Source of the DNA: Chloroflexota bacterium
Lineage (GTDB): Bacteria > Chloroflexota > Anaerolineae > Caldilineales > Caldilineaceae
Direction of reading: 5' to 3'
NCBI GenBank assembly: GCA_003577005.1
Contig: QEUW01000157.1
Location: 1-25,945 of the forward strand
Length of the DNA stretch: 25,945 nucleotides
In this document: one piece after another, positions 16,454 to 25,945 of the stretch
Numbering within the stretch: position 1 is the stretch's first letter
Layout: every line of letters begins with the position of its first letter
Translations under genes and position numbers: made by a program
Notes under the pieces: model-generated
What the model saw: only the letters and a program-made list of their open reading frames with translations
Told to the model about the DNA's origin: nothing
Database searches by the model: none

Positions 16454-17869
16454 TTAGCGGAGCTGCCGAATCGGCAGGAACACGTCGAAGCAGGTCATGC
16501 CCGAGCGCGAGCGCAAGACAATCTGCCCTCCGTGTCGCTGCACCACAATGTTGTGGGCGATGCTCAACCCTAGCCCTACGCCCTGGCCTGGTGGCCGGGT
16601 CGTGAAGAACGGGTCGAAGATTTTGGGCTGCACCTCCGGCGCAATACCGGGTCCGCTGTCTTCCACCGTGACAACGACCTGGTCACCCTCGCGACGCGTG
16701 TGGAGGGAGAGCGCGCCCGTCCCCCCCAGCGCGGCAATCGCGTTGTCGATGAGGTTGGTCCATACCTGGTTCAATTCGCTGCCAAAGGCGTCGATGCGCG
16801 GCAGGTCAGGAGCATAGTTTCGTTGTATGGTGATGGCATCGTTCAATTTGTGACGCAACATCACCAGCGTATCTTCCAACCCCCGGTGGATATCTACCTG
16901 CTGTGCGGGCGCCTGGTCCATGTAGGTGTAGGACTTGAGGGCGCCGACAACGGCCGAAATCCGGCTGGTCGTTTCCCCAATTTCACGGGCGAGCGCATAG
17001 AGCGTATAGGTTGCGCTGATCCACCCGACCAGAGCCGGAAGATGGGCTGCTTCAAAAGTGGCGGCCAGATCGAGCAAGGTGGATTGCTCAAAACCCAGTG
17101 CAACCAGATCAGCGGCGATCTCCCAACTGTTTTCGACGCCTTGTTCGTCCAACCACACTTCGACTTCCTCTTCACGGTCGCTACGGGTGAGCGAATCGAG
17201 CACTGGTGGCTCCTGTACACCGGCGATGATCCGTTGCGACAACTCGTGCAACGCTGTAACTTGCGGTGCAGATAGCTTGTGATTGTACAGTTTGCGCTGC
17301 GCCTCCTGTAGACGGTCAAGGGCCGTCATGAGATAGCCAGCGCTGCGTTGTGCAGCTGCGGCCGGGTTGTTCAACTCGTGCGCCACACCGGCGCACAATC
17401 TGCCCAACGTTGCCAGTTTCTCACTCTGGCGCAGCATCATCTCCTGCTGCAGATAGGCCTGCTCCAGGTCGCGCACCTTCTTTTTCTCCAGGCTGTTCTG
17501 CAAACGCGCCCGCAGCAAGATCGGGTCAAAGGGCTTGGTCAAATAATCCTCGGCGCCCAACTCGATACAGCGGATGACGCTCTCCATTTCGTCCAGCGCT
17601 GAGATGACGATGACGACCACATCGCGCAGCGCGGGATCGCCCTTGATCACCTGGAGCGCCTGAAAGCCATCCATCTCTGGCATGAGCAGGTCGAGCAGGA
17701 CGACATCAAACGACCGCTCGCGCAGGTTCTGCAATGCTTCACGCCCGTCTTGCGCCAGAGTGACCTGATGCCCCTGCTCCTCTAACATGTGTGCGAGTTT
17801 GATCCGGTTCACCCGGTTGTCATCGACAACCAGAATCTCCCCTTGTTGTCTGGTTTCGGTCGCTGGCAT
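16454..17869 (-). CDS. Response-regulator receiver/histidine kinase fusion
   Basis: A 471-residue soluble protein. An N-terminal receiver domain (about 11-125) has the acidic pair D16/D17, phospho-acceptor D60 in VVLLDLLMPEMDG and K112 in YLTKPFDP. A coiled linker leads to a HisKA domain with His164 in GRLCAGVAHELNNPAAAA. The HATPase domain follows, with NLIDNAIAALGG, VEDSGPGIAPE, FDPFFTTRPPGQGVGLGLSIAHNIV. This receiver-first arrangement lets an upstream kinase or phosphotransfer protein control the activity of the HATPase half. The gene starts 97 bases after the hybrid kinase gene on the same strand, making that protein (with HPt) the obvious partner. The ATG at 17869 has TAAGG about eight bases upstream. 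No DNA-binding output domain is present. Confidence 0.9.
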   Translation of the reverse strand: MPATETRQQGEILVVDDNRVNRIKLAHMLEEQGHQVTLAQDGREALQNLRERSFDVVLLDLLMPEMDGFQALQVIKGDPALRDVVVIVISALDEMESVIRCIELGAEDYLTKPFDPILLRARLQNSLEKKKVRDLEQAYLQQEMMLRQSEKLATLGRLCAGVAHELNNPAAAAQRSAGYLMTALDRLQEAQRKLYNHKLSAPQVTALHELSQRIIAGVQEPPVLDSLTRSDREEEVEVWLDEQGVENSWEIAADLVALGFEQSTLLDLAATFEAAHLPALVGWISATYTLYALAREIGETTSRISAVVGALKSYTYMDQAPAQQVDIHRGLEDTLVMLRHKLNDAITIQRNYAPDLPRIDAFGSELNQVWTNLIDNAIAALGGTGALSLHTRREGDQVVVTVEDSGPGIAPEVQPKIFDPFFTTRPPGQGVGLGLSIAHNIVVQRHGGQIVLRSRSGMTCFDVFLPIRQLR

Positions 17870-17965
17870 AGAAAAAACCTTAAAAAGATAAACCGCGGAT
17901 TGGGTAGATGGCCGCGGATTCCATTCTGCCCAAGCCCATAGATAGGGTTCATGCTCCGAGCACAC

Positions 17966-20644
<2,679 letters not shown>

Positions 20645-20666
20645 GGCGTCTACACCCCTACCCAAC

Positions 20667-20906
20667 TTACGATCCAACCGTCGGGTTTCGCCTGAATTGG
20701 TCGATGACCCAATCACAGTACCGGGCAACCACTAGCCTGTCCAAGATCTCCTCCAGCAGACACCAGCGTGTAAACGCCGACCGTAACAGATTGAGACCCA
20801 CAAACGCAGCCAACCAATACCACTGGGGGGTAGACAGATAGCCTAACACCAACGACACCAAAATCAAAGTTCCAGCCGTTGCCCGCACGATTTGCTCCAT
20901 CAACAC
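20667..20906 (-). CDS. DUF2892 small membrane protein (YgaP-type membrane domain)
   Basis: A 79-residue protein matching the DUF2892 pattern: [21 protein letters not shown] (first helix), a short turn, [27 protein letters not shown] (second helix with the conserved Gly-x-Asn-Leu and a late Cys). In other bacteria this domain is fused to or encoded beside rhodaneses (YgaP is the example), so a place in sulfane-sulfur handling fits its neighbours here. The GTG at 20906 has GGAGG five bases upstream; TTG 20903 and ATG 20900 are alternatives that change little. It lies 23 bases after the YeeE/YedE stop and 22 bases before the hybrid kinase start, so all three are probably one transcript. Confidence 0.78.
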   Translation of the reverse strand: MLMEQIVRATAGTLILVSLVLGYLSTPQWYWLAAFVGLNLLRSAFTRWCLLEEILDRLVVARYCDWVIDQFRRNPTVGS

Positions 20907-20929
20907 GGCAGCCTCCTCGTTCAACTAGT

Positions 20930-22165
20930 TCAATCCTGGTGCAGCCGCAACTTGATCCCCAGCCAGACGCCGGCAAAGCAGGCCGCGGCAAAGACCCAAC
21001 CCGACAGGGCAAAAGCCGAGATGCCGGAGAGCAACACGCCCACCGTGCAGCCAAGCGCCGTCATGGCGCCCCACCCCATCAACACCCCACCCAACAGCGC
21101 CGTTGTGCCGTTGCGCAAGGTCAGCGTCGAGGGCTGGAAGCGATTGCCCAACAGCGCCACCGCAAACGAAGCCAGAACCAAGCCGCTGACCAGCAGCCCG
21201 TTGTCGGTAATGGTCTGGATCACCTGGGTAGCGCAGCCGGCTAGCGTGTCCAATCCGTGCAGCCGGGCGGGAAGCAAGCCTCTGTTCGCCAGCGCCGTGC
21301 GGGTGATGCTACCCAACTGTGCTGTCACGCCCAACGGTTCTACCCGCAAGTAGGCAAAGACGCCGACCAGCCCCACCAGCGCACCGGTGACGAGCGGATG
21401 CCAGCGCTCAGCGATGAGCAGGTCCTGCAGTCGGCTGGGGGTCAGTTCCTGCGCTGATCGAGCGGGCAGCGTGGGCAGCCAGCGCAGCAGGAACAGGGCC
21501 AGAAGCCCGATCGCCACCAGATGAACCAAGACGGCGCCGCCGTAGCCCAGCCAGGCCGGCAGCCAGAGCGTGGGTGCGCCAGCAATGGTGCTGAGATAGA
21601 GGGTGTTCCAGGTGTAGAAGCCGACTCCAAAGCCCGCCAGCGCACCGACCAGCGCAAAGGGAGCGCGGGTGTACCCTTGACCAAGGCGATAGAGGTGCCC
21701 GCTGATACAGGCGCCGGAAAGCGCCATCCCCAGCCCAAAAGCCACACCAGCCGCCACCAGCGCCCAACTGACCGGCCCGATGTGGGCGCCAGGCGGCAAC
21801 CGCCCGCTCATCGAGTTGGGCAGGAAGGCGCCAAAGATGATAGCATAGCCGACCCCGCCCACAGCCAGCGCCGCAAGGATTGCGTAGAGTGGCCCGCTGT
21901 TGCGCTCCTCGATAAAATCGCGCGTGATGCAGAAGAAACAGAAGCGCCCCCGCTCAAAGAGGATACCGAGAGCAGCACCCGTCAACAGCGAAAACGAGGC
22001 TGCTGCACCCCGCCCCGGCGCCCCGTGGAGCAGGTAGGCTGTCACTAACAGGCTGGCCAGCACCAGAACACCCAAGGGCCCCCGAAGCGCTGACGCGCCT
22101 CGCTGTTTCGTAACCCGGGGTGAAGTTGCTTGTGCGAGATTGCTACTTTGAATTGTTTCAGACAT
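20930..22165 (-). CDS. YeeE/YedE family transporter (TsuA-type, sulfur-compound uptake)
   Basis: A 411-residue protein with about ten hydrophobic segments, the size of full-length two-repeat YeeE/YedE proteins (PF04143). The cysteines expected for this family are visible: FERGRFCFFC (C76, C79), LSGACISGHLYRLGQG (C153), LAGCATQV (C311) and ALGCTVGVLLSGISAFALSGWVF (C373). The structurally studied member TsuA takes up thiosulfate along a cysteine relay, so import of thiosulfate or a related sulfane-sulfur species across the cytoplasmic membrane is the best call. It lies between a sulfurtransferase gene and a DUF2892 gene. A 48-bp perfect palindrome separates it from the sulfurtransferase gene, so its expression may be uncoupled from the genes before it. 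The ribosome site (AGGTA) is weak. Confidence 0.88.
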   Translation of the reverse strand: MSETIQSSNLAQATSPRVTKQRGASALRGPLGVLVLASLLVTAYLLHGAPGRGAAASFSLLTGAALGILFERGRFCFFCITRDFIEERNSGPLYAILAALAVGGVGYAIIFGAFLPNSMSGRLPPGAHIGPVSWALVAAGVAFGLGMALSGACISGHLYRLGQGYTRAPFALVGALAGFGVGFYTWNTLYLSTIAGAPTLWLPAWLGYGGAVLVHLVAIGLLALFLLRWLPTLPARSAQELTPSRLQDLLIAERWHPLVTGALVGLVGVFAYLRVEPLGVTAQLGSITRTALANRGLLPARLHGLDTLAGCATQVIQTITDNGLLVSGLVLASFAVALLGNRFQPSTLTLRNGTTALLGGVLMGWGAMTALGCTVGVLLSGISAFALSGWVFAAACFAGVWLGIKLRLHQD

Positions 22166-22220
22166 GGCTTCTGTACCTGCCGCTACTCACTGGTCTTTCC
22201 ATCGATCTGGCGGGGTGCCC

Positions 22221-22268
22221 TCATTAAAAATTGTCAATTGACAATTGTCAATTGACAATTTTTAATGA
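22221..22268. repeat. 48-bp perfect palindrome made of heptamer repeats
   Basis: The segment from TCATTAAAAA to TTTTTAATGA reads the same on both strands over 48 bases. Inside it AATTGTC and AATTGAC alternate at a 7-bp period (22229, 22236, 22243, 22250), so it is both a palindrome and a heptamer tandem repeat. It lies between the sulfurtransferase stop (22295) and the transporter start (22165). With T-runs on both strands it could work as a weak bidirectional terminator or an attenuator. Confidence 0.9.
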
Positions 22269-22294
22269 ATACAGTGGATGACAACCCACACGCG

Positions 22295-23320
22295 CTATTG
22301 TCCACCCCAAATCGTGCCGGCGGGGTTCTCAATCGGCACGCCGACGGTGTTGCCCCACTCGGTCCACGAGCCGTCGTAGAGCGCCACGTCGTAGCCGAGG
22401 ATCTCGCTCAGCACAAACCAGGTGTGGCTGGCGCGCTCGCCGATACGGCAATAGACCACTACCGGCTTGGTGCCATCGACGCCCACGGCGGCGTAGATCT
22501 CGCGCAGCTCTTCGACCGACTTGAAGGTGCCATCTTCAGCTACAGCGGTACCCCAGGGGACATTGACCGCACCGGGAATGTGGCCGGCGCGCACGGCCAG
22601 TTCTGGCACACCATCGGGAGCGAAGATTTCGCCCGCAAACTCAGCCGGCGAGCGGATATCGAGCAAAGCTGCGTCGGCCTGCCCCTCGACAATCTGGCGC
22701 ACATCAGCAAGCCGCGCCCGCAGACCGCTGTACATCTGGTCGATGGTGAAGGCGCCTTCGTCAAAGCTCGGCACGTTGATGGCAAGCTCACGGCCTTCGG
22801 CCTCCCACTTGACGCGCCCGCCGTCCATCAGACGCACATCTTCCAGGCCATACATGGTGAAGACCCAGGCGCCCCAGGCCGCAAACCAGTTATTGGTGTC
22901 ACCGTAGAGGACGACCGTCGTATCGTCATTGATACCAGCGGCGCGCGCCAGTTCCTCAAAGCGTTCTGGCGAGACGACGTTGCGCGAGACGGTGTCTACA
23001 AAGTCGGTGTGCCAGACAAAGTTCACCGCGCCGGGGATATGGCCGCGCTCATAGACGCCAGGATTGACACTCACCTCGATCAGACGGACGTTGGGATCGT
23101 CGAGATGTTCGGCCACCCAGTCGGTGCTGACGACGGCCTGGTCGTAGCCGCGCTCACCCCGGTCAACGGTTGCAATCTCCAGAGGGGCAGCGTTTGTCGC
23201 CCCTTGAGCAGGGGCCTGCACCACCATCCCATCCTGGGTGATGGCGCAGCCGGCTATGGCCAACAACACAACCAACAAGAGTGAGAGGATGGGTAGTCCT
23301 TGTTGCATCTTACGGTTCAT
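22295..23320 (-). CDS. Lipoprotein two-domain thiosulfate sulfurtransferase (rhodanese)
   Basis: A 341-residue protein with a type II signal peptide (LLLVVLLAIAGC, lipid-attached Cys25), so it should act outside the cytoplasmic membrane. Two rhodanese domains follow. The first (about 60-180) is non-catalytic, with aspartate in the cysteine position (VVLYGDTNNW). The second (about 195-335) has the active loop CRIGERASHTWF with Cys291. The loop and domain order match thiosulfate:cyanide sulfurtransferases of the SseA/tandem rhodanese group, which pass a sulfane sulfur from thiosulfate to an acceptor. An ideal ribosome site (AGGAGA, seven-base spacing) fixes the ATG at 23320. It lies 119 bases downstream of the persulfide dioxygenase gene and upstream of the TsuA-type transporter, suggesting periplasm-side processing of sulfur before or after uptake. 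Confidence 0.92.
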   Translation of the reverse strand: MNRKMQQGLPILSLLLVVLLAIAGCAITQDGMVVQAPAQGATNAAPLEIATVDRGERGYDQAVVSTDWVAEHLDDPNVRLIEVSVNPGVYERGHIPGAVNFVWHTDFVDTVSRNVVSPERFEELARAAGINDDTTVVLYGDTNNWFAAWGAWVFTMYGLEDVRLMDGGRVKWEAEGRELAINVPSFDEGAFTIDQMYSGLRARLADVRQIVEGQADAALLDIRSPAEFAGEIFAPDGVPELAVRAGHIPGAVNVPWGTAVAEDGTFKSVEELREIYAAVGVDGTKPVVVYCRIGERASHTWFVLSEILGYDVALYDGSWTEWGNTVGVPIENPAGTIWGGQ

Positions 23321-23366
23321 CGGTATCTCTCCTTTTGATGTAGAAACTTGAATGCTCTGGCGCGTT

Positions 23367-23381
23367 GCACTCGCAGAGTGC
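23367..23381. promoter_or_regulatory. Inverted repeat upstream of the sulfurtransferase gene, possible operator
   Basis: GCACTC and GAGTGC flank a 3-base centre, 46 bases ahead of the sulfurtransferase start. It lies in the 119-base gap between two sulfur genes. Short inverted repeats like this are common operators, but no regulator gene is present and it could equally be an RNA hairpin. Confidence 0.3.
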
Positions 23382-23439
23382 GATGCACCTTTTGTACCTT
23401 GCCAATCGGAAGTTACTGCAGTATGGATGAACCAGGTCC

Positions 23440-24981
23440 CTACGGTACGGCGACCATCTCCATCCAATAGGGTAAACCGGCGGGGGTCGGGATCGACGGT
23501 ACTGAACTGACCAGCTGCGACCTGCCAGGCCTGGGACCTCTGTGTGCGATGCTGCACCCTTCAGCGTCTGCACATTCCATCACCGGCAGCCGGGCATCGC
23601 GCCAGGCGTTCATGCCGCCGGCTATGTTGAAAACCTGTTGGTAACCGTAGCGGAGCAAGATGCTGCCAGCCAGACTGGAACGGACACCGCTGGCACAGAC
23701 CACCGCAACGGGGTCGCTCTGTGCAAAAGGCAATCGCTCCAGTTGATCTGGTAGTCGCTTCAAGCCCAGATGATGCGCCTGGGCAATATGTCCCGCTTCC
23801 CATTCGCTCTGTTCACGCACATCGAGAATCTGCAATGGCCGCTGCTCACCTGGCCCATGCGAGCGCGAGCGGATGCGCTCATGCACCCGCTGTACACTGA
23901 TCTGCTTGAGCCGGCGCAGCGGGCGATGGAAAGCGGCCAGCCCCTGACCTTTTAGCAGGACGACTCCCTGGATACGCTGGTCGAGACCCAAGAATGCCAG
24001 CTTGTGCAACGCTAATTCTGTATCGGCCTCGTCCTCAGCCAGCAAGAGCAATGGGGCGTCAGGCGGCGTGACCCAGCCTACCCACTGTTCGAAACTGGAG
24101 CTTGCCAGCGAAATGTTGTAGGCGCCCGGTAAATGGCCGACGCCATACTGGGCTGGTGTGCGTATATCGAGCAAGAAGTGACCAGTATCTAGCGCCCTGA
24201 CAACCTCCGCCGGGCTGAGCGCCGGCGTCTGGGGTTTATCAAAGGTCAACGGCTGCCTGCCCTGGTTGATGGCGACGATGTTGTCAGCATTGGCCGGCCG
24301 CGCCGGCTGGTCGATATTCATCTCAGAGATAAACAATGGGCGGTCGCGCAGTTGCAGATACCAGTTAAAACGCCGCTCATAGCCCACTGTGGTGATTGTC
24401 TTGCCGCTGGTCACCCGCCCACAGGTGGAGCCGGCCAGGTGGCCCGGATAGACCTCCACATAGTCCTCCAAACCTAGCAGCCGGGGGATGGCCTGGTCGA
24501 AGAGCAGTTCGGCGCCCCGCACGCCATCCTGCGCCAGGTCGGGCCGGCCCAGGTCGCCCACCAGCAGGAAGTCACCGGTGAGGATACACCAGGGCTGTTC
24601 GCTGCGCGAGCGGTCTGTCACCAACAGGCTGATCATTTCGGGGCGATGGCCGGGTGTGTGCATCACTTCCAGCAAGACATCGCCCAGTTGGAGCGTATCA
24701 CCGTGGCCGGCGCGGGTAGCCGCGTACGTGATTTCCGCTAACTGAGGTATGACCAGTTCGCCGTGTCTCAACTGCGCCAACCGGCGGGCGCCGGAGACAT
24801 GGTCGGCGTGGGTGTGCGAGTCGATCACGTAGCGGATGCGAGCGTTGCGTTTTTTCGCCAGCGCCAGGTAGGGTTCCACATCCCACAGAGGGTCGAAGAC
24901 GGCGCACTCGCCACTCTTGGTAGAGCCGATCATGTAGGAAGCGCAACCCGTCTCGCTGCGAATGATCTGTTCAAACCACAT
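23440..24981 (-). CDS. CstB-like persulfide dioxygenase-rhodanese fusion
   Basis: A 513-residue protein with three parts. An N-terminal metallo-beta-lactamase domain carries the ETHE1/persulfide-dioxygenase iron site: SHTHADH (H56, H58, D60, H61), HTPGH (H112), TGDFL (D137) and YPGHLAGS (H181), plus the family sequence TTVGYERRFNW. Then comes a rhodanese-like domain without a cysteine (about 255-355; LLLLAEDEAD). A catalytic rhodanese domain (about 380-470) has Cys429 in VVCASGVRS. This order (dioxygenase, dead rhodanese, active rhodanese) is that of Staphylococcus CstB, which converts persulfides and sulfide-derived sulfane sulfur to thiosulfate. It oxidises low-molecular-weight persulfides in the cytoplasm. 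The ATG at 24981 has GGAG upstream; ATG 24996 has no site. A 44-residue tail after the last domain has no recognised match. It heads the sulfur gene run. Confidence 0.92.
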   Translation of the reverse strand: MWFEQIIRSETGCASYMIGSTKSGECAVFDPLWDVEPYLALAKKRNARIRYVIDSHTHADHVSGARRLAQLRHGELVIPQLAEITYAATRAGHGDTLQLGDVLLEVMHTPGHRPEMISLLVTDRSRSEQPWCILTGDFLLVGDLGRPDLAQDGVRGAELLFDQAIPRLLGLEDYVEVYPGHLAGSTCGRVTSGKTITTVGYERRFNWYLQLRDRPLFISEMNIDQPARPANADNIVAINQGRQPLTFDKPQTPALSPAEVVRALDTGHFLLDIRTPAQYGVGHLPGAYNISLASSSFEQWVGWVTPPDAPLLLLAEDEADTELALHKLAFLGLDQRIQGVVLLKGQGLAAFHRPLRRLKQISVQRVHERIRSRSHGPGEQRPLQILDVREQSEWEAGHIAQAHHLGLKRLPDQLERLPFAQSDPVAVVCASGVRSSLAGSILLRYGYQQVFNIAGGMNAWRDARLPVMECADAEGCSIAHRGPRPGRSQLVSSVPSIPTPAGLPYWMEMVAVP

Positions 24982-25136
24982 TGGCCGCCTCTCCATTTTA
25001 GTCTACAAAGGCCGGATGCTGCTCCGCGTTGTCACCCAGGTCTGTTCACCTTGTGTGGTGCGCCCAGCATCTCGATCCCGCGTGTGCTGAACGTATGGAG
25101 TCGCGTAGCTGAAATGCAGACCATGCACCGTAGTAT

Positions 25137-25175
25137 GTTCTGCGTTCCGCGCTCTCCATTCCCCGCTTTCCATCG
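25137..25175. repeat. Degenerate heptamer repeat island downstream of the 118-residue gene
   Basis: GTTCTGC (25137), GTTCCGC (25144), GCTCTCC (25151), ATTCCCC (25158), GCTTTCC (25165) and ATCG (25172) keep a 7-bp period with drifting sequence. It ends directly beside the stop codon of the gene at 25177. Confidence 0.6.
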
Positions 25176-25176
25176 T

Positions 25177-25533
25177 TCAAGCGGGTTTTGCGCTGGCATA
25201 CTCGATCTGTAGCCGGGTGAGAAAGTCAGCGGCCACTGGCGTCGCTTCGACCAGAGCTCGCCGTGTTCCCTCGTCTGTCAGGCGGTAGACCTGCGCCCAT
25301 TTATGCACGATCTGAGCCGGGTCCAGATATCGACCGTCCGCCAGCATCTCGTCCAACAGGGGCAACGCATCGTGGAGCAGAAAATAGTCGTCAAAGCCCG
25401 AATTGGCCCAGCGCGGGAAGCGAGCCCGCCAACTGGCGTAGGTGCGGCGGACGGTCTGCTCCACCCGGCGGCGGTGCCTAGTCTCGCCAAAGGTTGTAGC
25501 GTTCAGTGGATTGAGCGTCTGAATGGAGAGCAT
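25177..25533 (-). CDS. Hypothetical protein, 118 residues
   Basis: Not recognised. The protein is soluble, mostly predicted helical, rich in Arg, Trp and Leu (TYASWRARFPRWANSGFDDYFLL, VHKWAQVYRLTDEG, AADFLTRLQIEYASAKPA), with no signal peptide, membrane segment, Cys pairs or DNA-binding motif that I can see. The ATG at 25533 has GGAGG nine bases upstream, so it is a well-supported gene. Its upstream region carries an 11-bp-phased direct-repeat array and a -10-like box, which suggests dedicated control. It lies 195 bases upstream of the CstB-like gene on the same strand, with a heptamer repeat island between. Whether it belongs to the sulfur genes is unknown. Confidence 0.75.
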   Translation of the reverse strand: MLSIQTLNPLNATTFGETRHRRRVEQTVRRTYASWRARFPRWANSGFDDYFLLHDALPLLDEMLADGRYLDPAQIVHKWAQVYRLTDEGTRRALVEATPVAADFLTRLQIEYASAKPA

Positions 25534-25590
25534 GATCTGTATCCTCCCAGGTATTTGAATGTGCCTGCATCTCTTCGTATTGCTGATGAA

Positions 25591-25656
25591 AGGATAGCAG
25601 CCATGCGTGTGGAGAGCGTGTGGATTGAGCGCACTTAGCGTGTGGAGAACGTGTGG
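25591..25656 (-). promoter_or_regulatory. Heptamer direct-repeat operator array (PHO-box/SARP geometry) with -10-like box
   Basis: Four exact copies of CGTGTGG (plus strand) start at 25606, 25617, 25639 and 25650, so the spacing is 11, 22 and 11 bp, with a decayed unit at 25628. Heptamers separated by 4 bp are the layout bound by OmpR/PhoB-type and SARP winged-helix activators. On the minus strand, TATCCT (25596-25591) could be a -10 box; the -35 position would fall within the array and has a poor sequence, as expected at an activator-dependent promoter. It is 58-123 bases ahead of the start of the 118-residue gene. Confidence 0.55.
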
Positions 25657-25668
25657 TCAAACCAAAAC

Positions 25669-25704
25669 AAGCGGGGCAAATAGATTGAGCTATCTGCCCC
25701 GCTT
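25669..25704 (-). terminator. Rho-independent terminator on the minus strand
   Basis: A perfect 10-bp stem (AAGCGGGGCA with TGCCCCGCTT) encloses a 16-base loop. Read on the minus strand, TTGTTTTGGTTT follows directly. It therefore ends transcription coming from the right edge, and also shields the 118-residue gene's promoter array from it. Confidence 0.75.
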
Positions 25705-25715
25705 GCTCTGAAGGT

Positions 25716-25859
25716 CTACTGTTTCACCAACAGTTGGAGATTCTCATGAATGTAGACCGAGATTCAGGCTGGCACCCATGTTTGTATTGAGCCTGGCTCC
25801 AGTACGTATACCGGAACATGGCTAGAGATTGGTAACAACAGGTAGATAGTACGACAACG
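25716..25859 (-). pseudogene. Possible C-terminal remnant of an unidentified gene, with in-frame TGA
   Basis: One minus-strand frame between a TAA (25862-25860) and a TAG (25718-25716) reads YLLLPISSHVPVYVLEPGS, IQTWVPA, TGA (25766-25764), ISVYIHENLQLLVKQ. The frame looks protein-like on both sides of the TGA, and the final TAG is 12 bases before a strong terminator of the same direction, which is where a true gene end would be. I do not recognise the family. It may be a decayed gene, or chance. Another minus-strand frame is open here for about 70 codons but has no sign of coding. Confidence 0.2.
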
Positions 25860-25892
25860 TTAAATTGGCGCATGTGAGGTGGGCCGACCTCC

Positions 25893-25945
25893 GGGAGGTG
25901 ACCGGAGACAACCTGATTTGTCGAGCATTCATCCGGTCACCTCCC
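25893..25945. repeat. Inverted repeat at the right window edge
   Basis: GGGAGGTGACCGGA (25893-25906) and its exact complement TCCGGTCACCTCCC (25932-25945) are separated by 25 bases. The window ends on the last base of the second arm, so the repeat may extend further. Candidates are a mobile-element end, a strong hairpin, or a repeat at which assembly stopped. Confidence 0.7.

Noticed and set aside
24982..25176. Possible small gene or RNA between the CstB-like gene and the 118-residue gene
   Set aside because: No frame with a ribosome site, no hairpin terminator; only the degenerate heptamer island at 25137-25175 is recognisable.

Overview
The window is GC-rich bacterial DNA, most likely from a member of the Chloroflexota (Caldilinea/Anaerolineae type). 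This is an inference from several traits seen together: a secreted protease with a long Thr/Pro linker and a C-terminal YIPLVLR tail, a 955-residue PurL carrying PurS-like domains, DUF2079 membrane proteins, and many multi-domain histidine kinases. There are no rRNA or tRNA genes, no CRISPR array and no intact transposase. The right edge ends inside an inverted repeat.

Layout. (1) 1-4431 is a cell-surface/glycan-type block: a partial PTPS-related polytopic membrane protein on the minus strand, then a DegT-type sugar aminotransferase and a DUF2079 membrane protein on the plus strand. (2) 4552-6618 is a secreted or membrane-anchored beta-lactamase-fold serine hydrolase. (3) 10443-6785 (minus) is purL-purQ, joined by an ATGA overlap. 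(4) 10832-13674 holds an APH-fold phosphotransferase, a LiaF-like membrane protein and a divergent GAF/LiaS-type histidine kinase. (5) 16335-13639 (minus) is a subtilisin-like exoprotease whose end overlaps the convergent kinase gene. (6) 24981-16454 (minus) is a long co-directional run: a CstB-like persulfide dioxygenase/rhodanese, a lipoprotein thiosulfate sulfurtransferase, a YeeE/YedE (TsuA-type) transporter, a DUF2892 membrane protein, a hybrid histidine kinase with two receiver domains and an HPt domain, and a receiver-kinase protein. It reads as a sulfane-sulfur uptake and detoxification module followed by phosphorelay parts. (7) 25177-25945 holds an unrecognised 118-residue protein behind an 11-bp-phased direct-repeat array, then a terminator, a possible gene remnant and an inverted repeat at the edge.

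The most unusual signal is a set of short tandem-repeat islands, mostly with a 7-bp period and of different sequence at each site (761-796, 1783-1820, 2453-2484, 7226-7260, 22221-22268, 25137-25175), plus an 8-bp one at 2529-2568. Several lie inside conserved genes (aminotransferase, DUF2079 protein, purQ) and are read through in frame as extra peptide. They resemble in style the heptanucleotide STRR repeats known from cyanobacteria. The second signal is four CGTGTGG heptamers at 11/22/11-bp spacing, upstream of the 118-residue gene, with the geometry of an OmpR/PhoB/SARP-type operator. No single clearly new defence or biosynthetic system was found.
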